Assembly (NCBI RefSeq): GCF_000247695.1
Contig: NW_004624777.1
Span: 853,516-917,515 of the forward strand
Length of the DNA stretch: 64,000 nt
Direction: 5' to 3'
Source: Heterocephalus glaber
Taxonomy: Eukaryota > Chordata > Mammalia > Rodentia > Bathyergidae
Shown one piece after another: positions 37,180-48,615 of this stretch; positions within the stretch are counted from its first letter, which is position 1; each line of letters begins with the position of its first letter. Made by a program: the position numbers and the translations under genes. The notes under the pieces were generated by a model, which saw nothing but the letters and a program-made list of their open reading frames with translations, searched no databases and was not told the origin of the DNA.

Positions 37180-37275
37180 TGGGTTGGGGATGTGCCTCAG
37201 TGGCAGAGTGCTTGCCTGACATGTGTGAGGCCCTGGGTTTAATCCTCGGTGCTAGCAGAGAAAAAAAAAGAATAA
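37180..37275 (+). mobile_element. ID SINE (older type)
   Basis: GGGTTGGGGATGTGCCTCAGTGGCAGAGTGCTTGCC is the general rodent ID sequence, distinct from the GGCCAGGG family. Target duplication AATAGAGAACACG (37167-37179) and AATAGAGAACATG (37276-37288). Confidence 0.92.
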
Positions 37276-38382
37276 AATAGAGAACATGAAAATTTTAAAA
37301 TAAGGTCCTTAATACAGCTGTTGATGTAACTATCTTCTCAGACTCCTAGTTTATGGTCAGCTAAGCCTGAGGTACCCTGAAATATATTTTAAGACTTGAG
37401 AGTCATCTGACTGTACACAAACAGGTCATGGATGTACTGACAGTCAGCTTCAGCTTGCAATCCAGCTAAAATCGGCTATTTGGCTTTAGTTGTGTCCCAG
37501 CCTTTGGAAGGTAAAGAAGTTGGAAGCTTATTTTAATTTAAAGTCATTTCTGTCATCAATGAACCTGTCTATGATTCTGTGACTGAGAATCTTCTGTAAC
37601 TATGTTAATAAGTTTGAGTTTACTGAAAACATCTGCATATTCACTTTGAAACACAGATAAGCAGTCTAGCTGTACTCTTGATGACAACCTTTAACTTATC
37701 TGGGAGTAAGTTATGTCTAACGTACTTTTTGTAGGCCTATCAATGCAATAGTAAAATGTCACAGAAATGTAATGATTTAAGAAGCTTTCAATCTATGCCC
37801 CAAAGCAATTAAATACTTTCAAATAATCAAACAGATGAAATTAATAAAAAAAAATCAAAGGAAAGTACATTGGTAGGCTGTTTCTAAAAATGTAATATAA
37901 AACCAAAAAGCAGGAATTATGTAATAATCCTAATCTTCGAAGGATTGTAACTTTAAACGAAACTATTTTTAAGAACTATGCCTAATTTTCTAAGCAATTA
38001 CATTTGTGTCAGAGATCGGTAAGCAAAATCCATTTGGAAATTTTTCACAATATGGGATAATTAAATAAAAGCAAAATTTCAGTTCTGTACAGAAGATATT
38101 TGATCACAGTTACACTTAGCTGTGGAATAATGTCGATTTTCAACATCTGTTCCATATACCTATAAATCCCAATGAATTTCTTCCTGTTAGTATCTAACCT
38201 GATCAAGCCTGCTCCTGCTAAGGATCTGCTGACCCAGAGGGTGGGTGAGGCTGGGAAGGTGTCTAGGAGAAGGGTTTATAATGCCCACTGTTTTTTAAGA
38301 GCCAAGTATTCTGGAAAGAACATGAGCTTTTGACTCAGAAGCCATGATTCTGAGGCCTAACTCACTACCTCAAAAAGAAATA

Positions 38383-38522
38383 GCAGGATGTGGTGACGCT
38401 CGCCTGTGATCTCAGCACTCGGGAGGCTGAGGTAGGAGAGTCACTGCAAGTTCAAGGCCAGCCTGGGCTATATTGTGAGTTCAGTCTGAACTACTCGAGG
38501 AGACCCTTTATCAAAAAGAATG
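38383..38522 (+). mobile_element. B1 SINE
   Basis: AGCAGGATGTGGTGACGCTCGCCTGTGATCTCAGCACTCGGGAGGCTGAGG; about 0.9 kb from PRDM5 exon 1 in intron 1. Confidence 0.9.
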
Positions 38523-38962
38523 AAATTTAACTGCACAATTTCTCTTTTCTCACATCTCAAATGATGACTAAAACTTAGCTTCACGGAGTGTGTTGCTGGT
38601 GAAGTCAACTAATACAATACAAGCAAACTACCAAGTATGGACCCTAACACAAGGCATCTGCTCATTAAACACTAGCTCTCACAGCCTCTCGGTGTTCCAC
38701 CACTGTTTTGTGTGTTTCTAGATTTCACATTTCCTACGAAACAACCATAACGTAAGTCATTGTGTTATAAGATTATGACTTTAAATCCGAGTATTTGCAA
38801 TGTTCCAGTAACTCTTCCCAGGCCTGTGCCTTCAGCCAGCATTTCCAGGCCCTTCTGGTATACACAGTGCAACGAATCTACCTGATCTCAATCCTCTACA
38901 TTTCTGGCAGGAGATATCTAAAGTCAGAGAAACAGTCAAAAAGACAAAGAATCGAAGACTCA

Positions 38963-39544
<582 letters not shown>

Positions 39545-39707
39545 TCAGCCGCTTTGCGCGCGGGAGGCGACACCTCTAAATTTGGGGTGCCAGGGTGGAG
39601 GTCAGAAGCCGGCCGGGAAGGAGGAAATGGAATTTTCCTCCCAGAATCCCCACCTCCCCGCCGATTCTTCCAGGATCCCCCGCGGCTCAGCCCCTCCTTG
39701 TCCCTGG

Positions 39708-39737
39708 TCAGTCTCGGCCTGGAGCCGCCGCTGCCAT
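39708..39737 (-). promoter_or_regulatory. Possible upstream ORF in the PRDM5 leader
   Basis: The minus strand has ATG at 39737-39735 followed by eight codons and TGA (MAAAAPGRD). The context is strong, with G at -3 and G at +4. It is the only ATG between the CCAAT box region and the PRDM5 start codon, which lies 175 bases further downstream. It would act as a translational brake only if transcription begins above 39737, which I cannot see from sequence. Confidence 0.35.
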
Positions 39738-39799
39738 TGCTGCCTGGGGCGCGGGGGGCGCGGGCCGGGGCGCTGTAGGCGCGGGGACGCCGCGCTCTG

Positions 39800-39804
39800 A
39801 TTGG
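39800..39804 (-). promoter_or_regulatory. CCAAT box
   Basis: ATTGG on the plus strand gives CCAAT on the minus strand within GGGCCAATCAGAGCG, a good NF-Y context. It sits inside the CpG island upstream of PRDM5 exon 1. Confidence 0.6.
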
Positions 39805-40653
39805 CCCGAAGTTGGCGGCTCTGACCCGCGCCTGGGCACGGAGCCTGGGGCCCGGCGCACCCGGAGTCGCCAGCCGGGACCGCCCGCATCCCCGGCCCCG
39901 CGCATGGCCACCCTTCCCGCCATTGTCCAGCCTGGGGCCTCAAACCTTGCCTCCCTAAACTGTTATGTGCGTCCCTTGCTCCCATCTTCGCAGCTCGCTT
40001 CAGATCCAAAGGAGAGGGCCCTTGACGCGGCTGGACGCTTCCTCCACAACTTGACTCCGAAAGAGAGCTTATTGCCCTACTGCTATAGAACAGCCCTCAA
40101 AACAGGCCCAGGAAATCCCGTGATTTCCACTTTGGCATTGAGCATCTCTCTATTCTTCGTGCTTGCTTCAGAGGTTTGAACCCACAGAGGATCAGAAAGT
40201 GCGTTCATTAAAGTGCAGAGAAGGGAGGGCTACACAGCCTGCAGCTAATCTAGTTCAAGTTGGAATTTGTCTCAGATGCCTTAAGCATTATTCAAAACAG
40301 TAGAGGAAACCCTACTGGTAGCTGGTAGACGTAGATGAAGCCCTAGAAAGTTATTACCCTTTCCAAGATACAGTAGTCCAGAGTCGTCCAAAATCACAGA
40401 GCTGTTTCACCGCCTTGGACACGGGAGAGATGAGAGAGAATGCCCAAACAGAAGCTGGCATCACAGCAGTAAATCATGCCACAAGTCTCGTTTTAGTGTT
40501 TTTAATAATTTGTAGGTTGGACAGAGTGCTCAGAAGGAGATTTAAGGGACCGTTGCGTCCTTAAAGGATAAGCCCTACTCATTTGTCTTATTTTTTATAG
40601 TTTTCTACCAAGAGGTCTTTTCTTGGAAACCGTCTAATGTTCTAAACCATTAA

Positions 40654-40678
40654 ACACACACACACACACACACACACA
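40654..40678 (+). repeat. (CA)n microsatellite
   Basis: About 12 CA units, 0.9 kb upstream of the PRDM5 CpG island. Confidence 0.97.
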
Positions 40679-40809
40679 TAATTTTGACAGAATTTAAGTA
40701 TGCACACACCATGAAAATGTTCCGTTCTTTAGGACTCAGGAGAACCTTCCACATAAACAGTTCCTAAGTCGAAGATTGTGGTTTAGGATTAGAAAATAGC
40801 AACCAAAAA

Positions 40810-40909
40810 NNNNNNNNNNNNNNNNNNNNNNNNNNNNNNNNNNNNNNNNNNNNNNNNNNNNNNNNNNNNNNNNNNNNNNNNNNNNNNNNNNNNNNNNNNN
40901 NNNNNNNNN
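40810..40909. other. Assembly gap (100 N)
   Basis: Exactly 100 N, the usual placeholder for a gap of unknown length. The right border, CCCTCTACC followed by an A-run, looks like the tail of a plus-strand ID-type SINE, so the missing piece may include a SINE. Confidence 0.97.
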
Positions 40910-41082
40910 CCCTCTACCAAAAAAAAAAAAGGAGGGGGGTTGGATGATATGATAGTTGGTATTAATCAGGAAGGCTTTTGTAGAAACAGAAGTTGTAAAC
41001 AGAACTGAATTCTCCATGATGAAAGTGATCATTATGTACTGCAAACATGTAGTAGTAAAAAAAAAAAAAAAAAGAAAGTAAA

Positions 41083-41235
41083 GATGCAGGATGTTGTGGA
41101 GCACAACTATAACCCCAGCTCTTGGGAAGCTGAGGCAGGAAGAATGCTGTGAGAGCATGGTAGCTTGGGCAACATAGTGAGTTCAAGACCAACTTCAACT
41201 TCTAGGGAGACTGTGTCTCAAAAAGAAGAAAGAAA
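41083..41235 (+). mobile_element. B1 SINE
   Basis: ATGCAGGATGTTGTGGAGCACAACTATAACCCCAGCTCTTGGGAAGCTGAGGC to GACTGTGTCTCAAAAAG. Diverged. Confidence 0.85.
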
Positions 41236-42946
41236 AGAAATAAAAAGATGGAAAGTGATTACAGCACAAAAAAAAAATGTAGTAGCAAGATTTGAAGATT
41301 TTAAGGAATAGAATAAATGAGTCTTTCTAAGTCTAAGTAGCTTTGCCAGAGGAGAAAGGAACAATGTTTGACTGAGCTTTGATCCCTTTGACTTGCCATA
41401 AAAGATTATATTTATTTTCTGTATGGGGAAATGAATTAAGTTAAACGCTAAGTTTGAGGGAACTTGAAGTTAGATAGCTTTGAAACACAGTAAGTATTCA
41501 ATAAATATTTCTGGAATGAAAGTTTTGAAGCCGATTTGAGATTTCTAGTCTGTGATGAGTCTAAACTCATTTTGCTTTTTGTTGTGCCTCACAAGATCTG
41601 CACTATGTAGATTTTGTACAGGGTCCTTTGAACCATAGCTGAAACCCAGCCAGACCAGGTCTGGACTTCAGTCCAGAGGGTGGTGCACTGGCGGCTCCCC
41701 CAAGGCATTGAGCACTTCCTCAGCCTCCAGCCACACTGGGTTCTCAGTCAAATGGCCTGACCTGTCCCTTTGGGCACAGAAGTTTTCACAGCTTTTGTCA
41801 TTAGAGAGAAAAAGAAGTACTTTTTGCACAACCCTCCTTCACGGATGACCCCCGCTTTGGCATACAGAATCATTTGGTTGTCCTCTGTGTTTCTGAGGTA
41901 CAAGGTTGTCAACTTCAGAGTCCTCATCTTCCTGAATGTAAGCATTAGTAATTAGGAAATGGTAAAAATAGGTAAGCTTTGATAGCTAAAGCTGAAATTA
42001 TAAGATGAGAAACTTTCCATATCTTTTATGAATCTTGCTCAGAGATTCAAAATGGTGTATTTCATTAAAGTATGCACTGTTTTTTTTAACTATTAAATGC
42101 AGCATTCTGAGAATCTGCCTAAAACATGGCAACCAGGAATGAAAAGCTTTTCATAAGTTCCATAACTACATAAAAATGATACATTTGCCAAATCAAAATG
42201 AACGATACTGATGGGATATTTGATTTTGAAGCCTGTAAGACAGTGGGAGTACAGTGACTCATGTCTGAAAACTTTAAAAGCTAAAGTGACCTTTCAGTAT
42301 TATCTTTGAAGAACGGGAAATTAAAAATCTGCTTTGTATCAAAAGTTTAAATCCAGTCTTTTAAAAAAAAAAAAGAAAATCAGCTGATATTTAAAGTACT
42401 ACCATGCACTGATTTACTTATTCTAGAAAATGTTGCATTATCATGAAACAAGAAAAAGTATTCCAAACACATTTCTCCTGATTTTTACATTTTCTTTTGG
42501 AGGATTGTTTTCCCCACAGATACGCATAAAGCAATCTCTCCCTATTGAACTCAAACTTACATACTTTATGTGTACCTTGTATTTTCAATTCAGAGAGGAT
42601 TTGAATTATAATTCTATATTAATTACATATTTTACCACATATATTATTGAATTCTTTTGACTGTGTAGTCAGTTATTAATAACTGTTTCTAAGTGCCATC
42701 GTAGAATAAAAGCCTTGGAGAAAAGAAAGAAACAAAGAAGACTAAGATTTATTTATTTTTAGTTTCCTGAATCAGAGGTATTTTGCAGTGAATGACAAGA
42801 CCAAGTTTCCAAAGCAGAAAATAATAAAGATTTGTTATGACTCAGAAATGAAAGTGGGGGGAAAAAACAGAGGAAAAAAAGGAAGATGGGGGAAAGAAGA
42901 AAAAAAATCCTTTAAAATAAAATGAGATTAAAAGTAATGGTGTCCA

Positions 42947-43035
42947 GGGCCAGGGATTTAGCTCAGTGTTTTCGCCACCTGCTGCGCAAGCTCAAGGACC
43001 CGAGTTCAATCCCTGGTACCAAAAAAAAAAAAAAC
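42947..43035 (+). mobile_element. ID-like SINE
   Basis: Target duplication GTAATGGTGTCCA (42934-42946) and GTAATAGTGTCCA (43036-43048). Confidence 0.93.
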
Positions 43036-43599
43036 GTAATAGTGTCCAATTCTTTCTCTGAAATTATCTCTCTTCAACATTGATTTTACAATAGTCGTAG
43101 CTCTTTTGCCATGGAATGGGCCAATAATAGTCCAGGCTGTTGTCTAGAACAAGGAGAGAATTGCCAAGTGAGCTCCCAGTAGTAAGCAGCAAGCAGCTAC
43201 ATTTCTTGACGATTACAGTTGTGCTCAGGACAAGTCCATCCCAACAAAAATATACTACAGACAGGGAAAAGTGCCAGGGTAACAGAAAAGCACTGCACAC
43301 AGGCCAAAGCACACAAAAGTAGCAAAAGCAACAGAGTCCAGGTAAATCGCCTGTCAGAATTTAAAGGTCAGTCACCTTTGCTTAGGTGGCTCCAATCATT
43401 CCCTCTCTGGGTATGATTGACATGAATGATTGACAGGGTGCTGAGTCATCTTAGGGGCTCTCAACATGCCTGGTTGCCCCACAATTCACTCTGATCTCAA
43501 TTATATTTATGACATGAAGTACATTGTTTATGAACCTGTAACTGATATGGGACACCAAGTAATCCAAATAATGTAAAATAATCCAAACAAGGGAAATAC

Positions 43600-44105
43600 T
43601 ACAACTCTCAACCTGCTAGATATCCAAAACACGAGTTCGTGTTCTCTAAAATTGAAGAATGAATTCTTAAGAACAATGGAGGTTAAAAGGAAGAATTTAT
43701 TGAGAGAAAGCTAGCTTCTGTCTAAGAGAGACAGAAGGGGGCCGGAAAGAGGGTTCCCCACCCACCTCAATTTTTAAAGGTGTTTTATTGAGCAAAGCCA
43801 AGAGGTGAAGTGGGTACAAGATAGGATGAAACTAATAAGCAGTCAACTAATAAGTTTAGACAGATCATCGCTTAGGTAATATTGATCCACTGGGAAATCA
43901 CAAGGTGGGACAAAACTATGATCGACCAATAAGATTCAAGTATAGTCACTTAGGTAATATTAAATGGGGATCAAATGGGGAAGCTAGTCACACAGCCAGC
44001 AAGCAAGCATACATGGGACAGACAAGGATTTCCCCAGAAAGAATGGGCTAGGAAGGTTTTGGTCCCTGCCCAAGGTGACTGATACCTATTCAGAATATCA
44101 ATCAC
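43600..44105 (-). mobile_element. Class I/II-type solitary LTR
   Basis: On the minus strand there is CTCAATAAAACACC, then a TTTAAAAA TATA-like box, then GGTGGGTGGGGAACCC, then CTCTCAATAAATTCTTCC with a polyadenylation signal: the layout of a retroviral LTR R/U5. The motif CTTAGGTAATATTGA (43870) recurs near 43947. No internal retroviral genes are seen. Ends are approximate. Confidence 0.6.
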
Positions 44106-45730
44106 TGTTGGGAAGTACATAAGTGTAGTACTTTTTTAATGCTGACCTTTAGTGAATGTGTCTCACTTGTGTTTCTTGATTTCTAGAAGAGCCCACCCTG
44201 TCTGTCTATAAGATATCCAATTAATTTAGCTGTCTACAGTATAATGAGATGGGAGTAGGGTAAAGGTGACTGGAAGGTCAGGTTAGAAAATCCAACACGA
44301 ATGTGCTCTCATCTAGAGCATCTGAAACCTCCTAGGTTTTTGTTATTTTATTTTCTATCTCTCTTAGGACATTGAAAGCAGATGTAAATGGAGGGAATAA
44401 GAGGGACTCCCTCAGCTCCATTGTTTCTAACTGCACTGGCACTATGAAAAAACAATCCTGAATCCTAAAAGGATCTTGACTTTAAATTTTTCTTCATCTG
44501 TTTTACCATGCACAACTATGTAGTACCAAAGAAAAACCATAAAACCTGTTAACTAGAACAAATCTACAGGTTGCTGGGACTAAAGTGAGTTTTGTTATAA
44601 GAAGAAAAACTAAAGGATAAATCAGTGGTCATTTTACCCCAAAGTCAGTGCTACTCATGGAACACAGTATAGAAGAGTAGCAGGAAGCTGAAAGAACACA
44701 GGTGGAGGAAGCCAATGTTAGGTATCCATGTACAGAGTTACAAGATAACCCCCCATACCTGTCTAAGAGTCTTCATATCCATATTTTCAAGCCCCAGGAG
44801 CCCTACTGAAGTTCCAACCAGAAGGAAGTAAGCAGAGTTAGAGTTACTGTATGGTCAGCTGGTATTGGAGAAGGAGGTTTCAGCTGTTCCCATAAGAAAG
44901 TGCGGATACAACAGAAAGAAGTCTTAAATAGTATTTTGTGTGTGAGTGTGGCATATGTGTATGTGTGTGTCAGTTTTCAGCTAAGCCAACTTCTGACCAT
45001 AATGCACTGAAAAAAAAATTCTCAGACCTTATGATTAGGTTTCAACATACCTATTAACTGAATCAGAACTGAAGACAGTAAATCTTTTATAACCAAGACT
45101 GAAGTAGGTGTCCTTTAAAGAAAATTTTGAAAGACAAAGGCTTCTTGGGATCCAGAACCTTTCCCAAGGGTAGAAAAGATAGACACACAACACCCTCACC
45201 CTCAAGAACTGGTAACTGTGAGTAAGGATTAGCTGTAAATGTGATGCAACCTACAGGTCTGTCTGCACATCTTCTTGGAGCCACCAACCTGAAGCTGGCT
45301 GAGTACACATGCAAAATAAACAACTCATGAGGCCCTGTGAGACACAAGGTGAGCAAAATGCATAAAACAAGACAATCCAGAAAGCAATGGCTATTCTTGG
45401 GAGGGAAAAGATGAAGAGCAACCGGATGCTCCAAACCAGATTTAACCAGAGGGTCCAAAGGAGAATCAATGACTCTTCTGCTAATTTGGATTTGGAAAGT
45501 AAGAAACCTTCCTTTCACAGATAGGCACTACAGACAGATTGTCAGAGCTGACCTTGTTAAGTATTATGGTTTGGATCTAAATTGTCCATCCAAGATCATG
45601 TGATGAAGGCGCTATTGCCATCCCATGGAACCACTGGGAGGTAGAATCTTAAGTGGTAGGGTCTATTGAAAAAATAGTTACGTCACTGGGCATGTTGGAT
45701 GTTGGAACCCCCTCACTCTTTCTCTTTTCT

Positions 45731-46688
45731 TTTTTTTTTTGGTTGAGTTTTAATCACATTGCCATATCCGCAGAGCTTGAGTATTGTGTATTTGTTCACT
45801 TCTGAATGGCCTGCTTATTTGCATACTTTAAAAATTGTTTATTTATCACAGGTAGCATTTTATATAAATTCTAATTATGTGTGATCAGTTTAACATCTTT
45901 ATGCTTTGTATTTTAATTATTATTTGTTCAAAACTCTATATATTCTTTGATGGTTTTCATATTCTATGTTATATTCAGAAAGCTGTCCCTTACCTTAAGC
46001 TTGTACAAATGAATACTATTCATATTTTTTAAATATTTCCTTCAAATTAAATTTACATTTATGTCACAAACCATGTGGAATTTTTTATTAATTTTATTGG
46101 TACATTTTAGAAATACAATATAATGACATTCATCATTGGAAATTTGTACCTTTACAGAATTAAAAGAACAATACCACAGCAATATATGTGCACCCATGTG
46201 CATAGCAGCACTGTTTGTAATAGCTAAAACTTGGAAAGAGACCAATTGCCCATCAACTGGAGACTGGATAAAGAAAATGTGGGGGGGTTTTTGTAAAATG
46301 AAGTACTACTCAGCCATAAAGAATGAGAAACTAGAGACATTTTTGGCTAAATGGATGCACACTGAGGCCATACTCTTAAGTGAAATAAATAGAACAGATG
46401 TGTAAATACCGAATAGTTTCTCTGATATGAGAAACTGAAAGTGTAAGTAAGGACTAAAAGGTATAATAGCTAATGTGAAATAGGAAGAAAAGGTTCAAAG
46501 GGGAAGGGGAAATGGGAGGGGTTGAGGAAAGGAAAGAAGGGAATGGAGTCAATATGAGAAGAGGAAAATATGGAAGCAAAGTCTTTGTAAATAAGGAGCG
46601 GTGGAGGGGTTGAAAGGAGGGCACAGGAATGGGGCAAAAAAGAAAAACCAAGATATATTACGTAAAGGTACAAATTTCCTGTGATGAA
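45731..46688 (-). mobile_element. Rearranged L1: inverted 5' part plus probable 3' transduction
   Basis: The target duplication is TCTTTCTCTTTTCT (45717-45730) and TCTTTTTCTCTTTTCT (46689-46704). Read on the minus strand, 46688-46155 is L1 3' sequence in reversed orientation; 46154-46085 is the L1 3' terminus in normal orientation, ending CCAATAAAATTAATAAAAAA; 46084-45741 is about 345 bp of non-L1 DNA with ATTAAA near its end; and a 10-base A tail follows. Removing it restores a continuous LTR. The layout fits twin priming with a 3' transduction. The exact junction is 46154-46156. Confidence 0.8.
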
Positions 46689-46761
46689 TCTTTTTCTCTT
46701 TTCTTGGGCACCATGAAGTAAGCAGCTTTGCTCCCCCATGCACTCCCCACCATGATGTTCT

Positions 46762-46851
46762 CTTTTTTTTTGATACCAGAGATCAAACTTGAACTCAAGA
46801 TCTCGCAGTTGCCAGGCAGGCACTGTGCTGCTGAGCTACATCCCTGGTACT
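46762..46851 (-). mobile_element. ID-like SINE inside an LTR
   Basis: Target duplication CCCACCATGATGTTCT (46746-46761) and CCCACCGTGATGTTCT (46852-46867). The third layer of insertions in this LTR region. Confidence 0.92.
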
Positions 46852-47751
46852 CCCACCGTGATGTTCTGCCCCACACATCCAAAGAAACAAAGCCAACTAA
46901 ACATAGACAGAAACTCTAAAACCAAAATCGATACAAAATGAATCTTTCCACCCTCTAAGTTATCTCAAGTATTTTTTTTTTTAGCAGTAATACCTTTCTA
47001 GGGTGTTTATCTGTTTCCACAGGATCTTATCTGTGGGCTTGAGAGCCAGTAAGGTATCTCAGTCATTTTTTTGTGGTGGCCTGAAATTGTAGGAAATGAA
47101 AAACTCCCTCATCCGTATGGCTTGATAGGTTCATGGCTGAGAACCATTTGATAGAACTCCAGTTAATAAGAGTAAAACACACAAATTTGTTCAGTAAGTT
47201 TTATGTGGGACATGGCATCCTTTGTAAAAAAGTACAGACCAAAAGAGACAGGTATAGTTGTATATGTTTTTAATGCTAGATTTGATCAAGAAGTGGAAAG
47301 TGTACAGTTGTAGAGAAATATAACTGGACAATGGAGGTATGATCTAATGGAAATAATCCAGGGAGAATTGATCAAGGCCTATTCATGTCTTTGTGTCTTC
47401 AGAAATATGGATGATCCTTTACTCTGGCTATAGAATGAGTACCATTTTGGCAGGCAGGGTGGGGGGAGTCTTGCTATGTTGTCCAAATTGGTCTCAAACT
47501 AGCCTGGTGAATAATCCTTAAATAAAGGTCTTATGTCCTGCATCAGAATCTTCCCTAGGTTTTGTGTCCTACTTTAAGAGTAAAAGATGTGGAATAGTCA
47601 AAGAACAGTCTTCTTGCTTCTTGGATTTCCTCAAATGCCAAGGTGCCATATTTTGATGTAGTACATCCTGAACCTCATCACCTGCAAAGTAAAGTTTGTT
47701 AACCCCATTTTATTCACAAGAAAAGTAAATTTTAGGGAGGTTATTGGTCAA

Positions 47752-47823
47752 TTTTTTTGGAGGTCCTGGGGATTGAACCCAGGGCCTTGTGCATGTTAGG
47801 CAAATGCTACATCTGCAGTCCAG
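47752..47823 (-). mobile_element. ID SINE (older type)
   Basis: GTCCTGGGGATTGAACCCAGGGCCTTGTGCATGTTAGGC is the complement of an ID element. Confidence 0.85.
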
Positions 47824-48237
47824 TTATAATTTTTTACATCCATGAAGTGATTGAGTTCATTCAAACCCAGGACCAGCCAGTTCCAGTGTCCTTGATTGTA
47901 TCCTGCCTACTCAGCCTGATCATTTTCCAGTTCCATTTCCTATGGAGGCTTAGCTGTGGCTCTAGGTCAGGTGGAACTCAACATTTCTTTAACTCTCTGT
48001 TTCCACTGCCTTCCCATCTACCCTCCTACTACTTCTTAGAATTGGACTGAAAGTTTGATTAGACAAACTCTTTGTTTTTGTCAGAATAAATAATACAATA
48101 CAATAAAATAATTAGCCTGCAGTCAGCTGCTCAACTTTGAAATAATCAGCTATATCTGAGAGAAAACATGGTTTCTCCAAGAATATCTCTTCATCAAATA
48201 AGATAACATGTTTTTTTCCAGAAGGTGCCTTGGAACC

Positions 48238-48242
<5 letters not shown>

Positions 48243-48278
<36 letters not shown>
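48243..48278 (+). repeat. (TG)n microsatellite
   Basis: About 18 TG units in the tail region of a minus-strand B1-ID dimer. Confidence 0.97.
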
Positions 48279-48280
<2 letters not shown>

Positions 48281-48282
48281 CA

Positions 48283-48462
48283 CGGGGGGTTGTACCAAGA
48301 ACCTTTGCAGTGAGCTACATCCCCAGCCTTTTTTATTTTTTGCTTAGAGACAAGGCCTTTAAGTCTCAAAGTTGCTCGGATTGGGCTCAAAGATGTGATT
48401 CTCCTGCCTCACTCTCCCAGAGTGCTGAGATTACAGGTGTGTGCTATCACTCCTTGCTTCCT
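48283..48462 (-). mobile_element. B1-ID dimer SINE
   Basis: ID complement (GTTGTACCAAGAACC to GAGCTACATCCCCAGCC), then a T-rich linker, then a B1 complement (GAGACAAGGCCTTTAAGTCTC to GATTACAGGTGTGTGCTATC). Preceded by a TG microsatellite. Confidence 0.85.
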
Positions 48463-48469
48463 TTCATTA

Positions 48470-48615
48470 ATTTTTTAAAGAGAGAATCTCACTGTGTAGT
48501 TCAGGCTGGCCTTGAACTCCCTATGTAGTCCAGGTTGGCCTTGAACTTCCAGCAATCATCCTGCCTTAGCCTCCCAACTTTTAAGATTAGAATCATGCAC
48601 CACTACACCAGGCTT
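48470..48615 (-). mobile_element. B1 SINE
   Basis: AGAGAGAATCTCACTGTGTAGTTCAGGCTGGCCTTGAACTCC to CATGCACCACTACACCAGGC, with the internal duplication. Adjacent to the preceding dimer. A short B1-like stretch also lies at 47455-47510. Confidence 0.88.

Larger units (their letters stand above)
45560..46920 (+). mobile_element. MaLR/ERVL LTR carrying L1 and SINE insertions
   Basis: Pieces: 45560-45730 (TATGGTTTGGATCTAAATTG, then GTGATGAAGGCGC), 46689-46761 (GGGCACCATGAAGTAAGCAGCTTTGCTCC) and 46852-46920. The gaps are filled by the rearranged L1 and an ID-type SINE, each with its own target duplication. Confidence 0.85.

Noticed and set aside
43064..43312. 82-codon minus-strand frame in unassigned DNA
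   Set aside because: No recognised similarity and no initiation or splice context, so kept out of the gene list.
43600..44105. Full endogenous retrovirus
   Set aside because: Only LTR-like sequence is present. There are no gag, pol or env remnants next to it.
45087..45518. 143-codon minus-strand frame
   Set aside because: No recognisable domain, no splice or promoter context. A frame of this length is expected by chance several times in a window this size.
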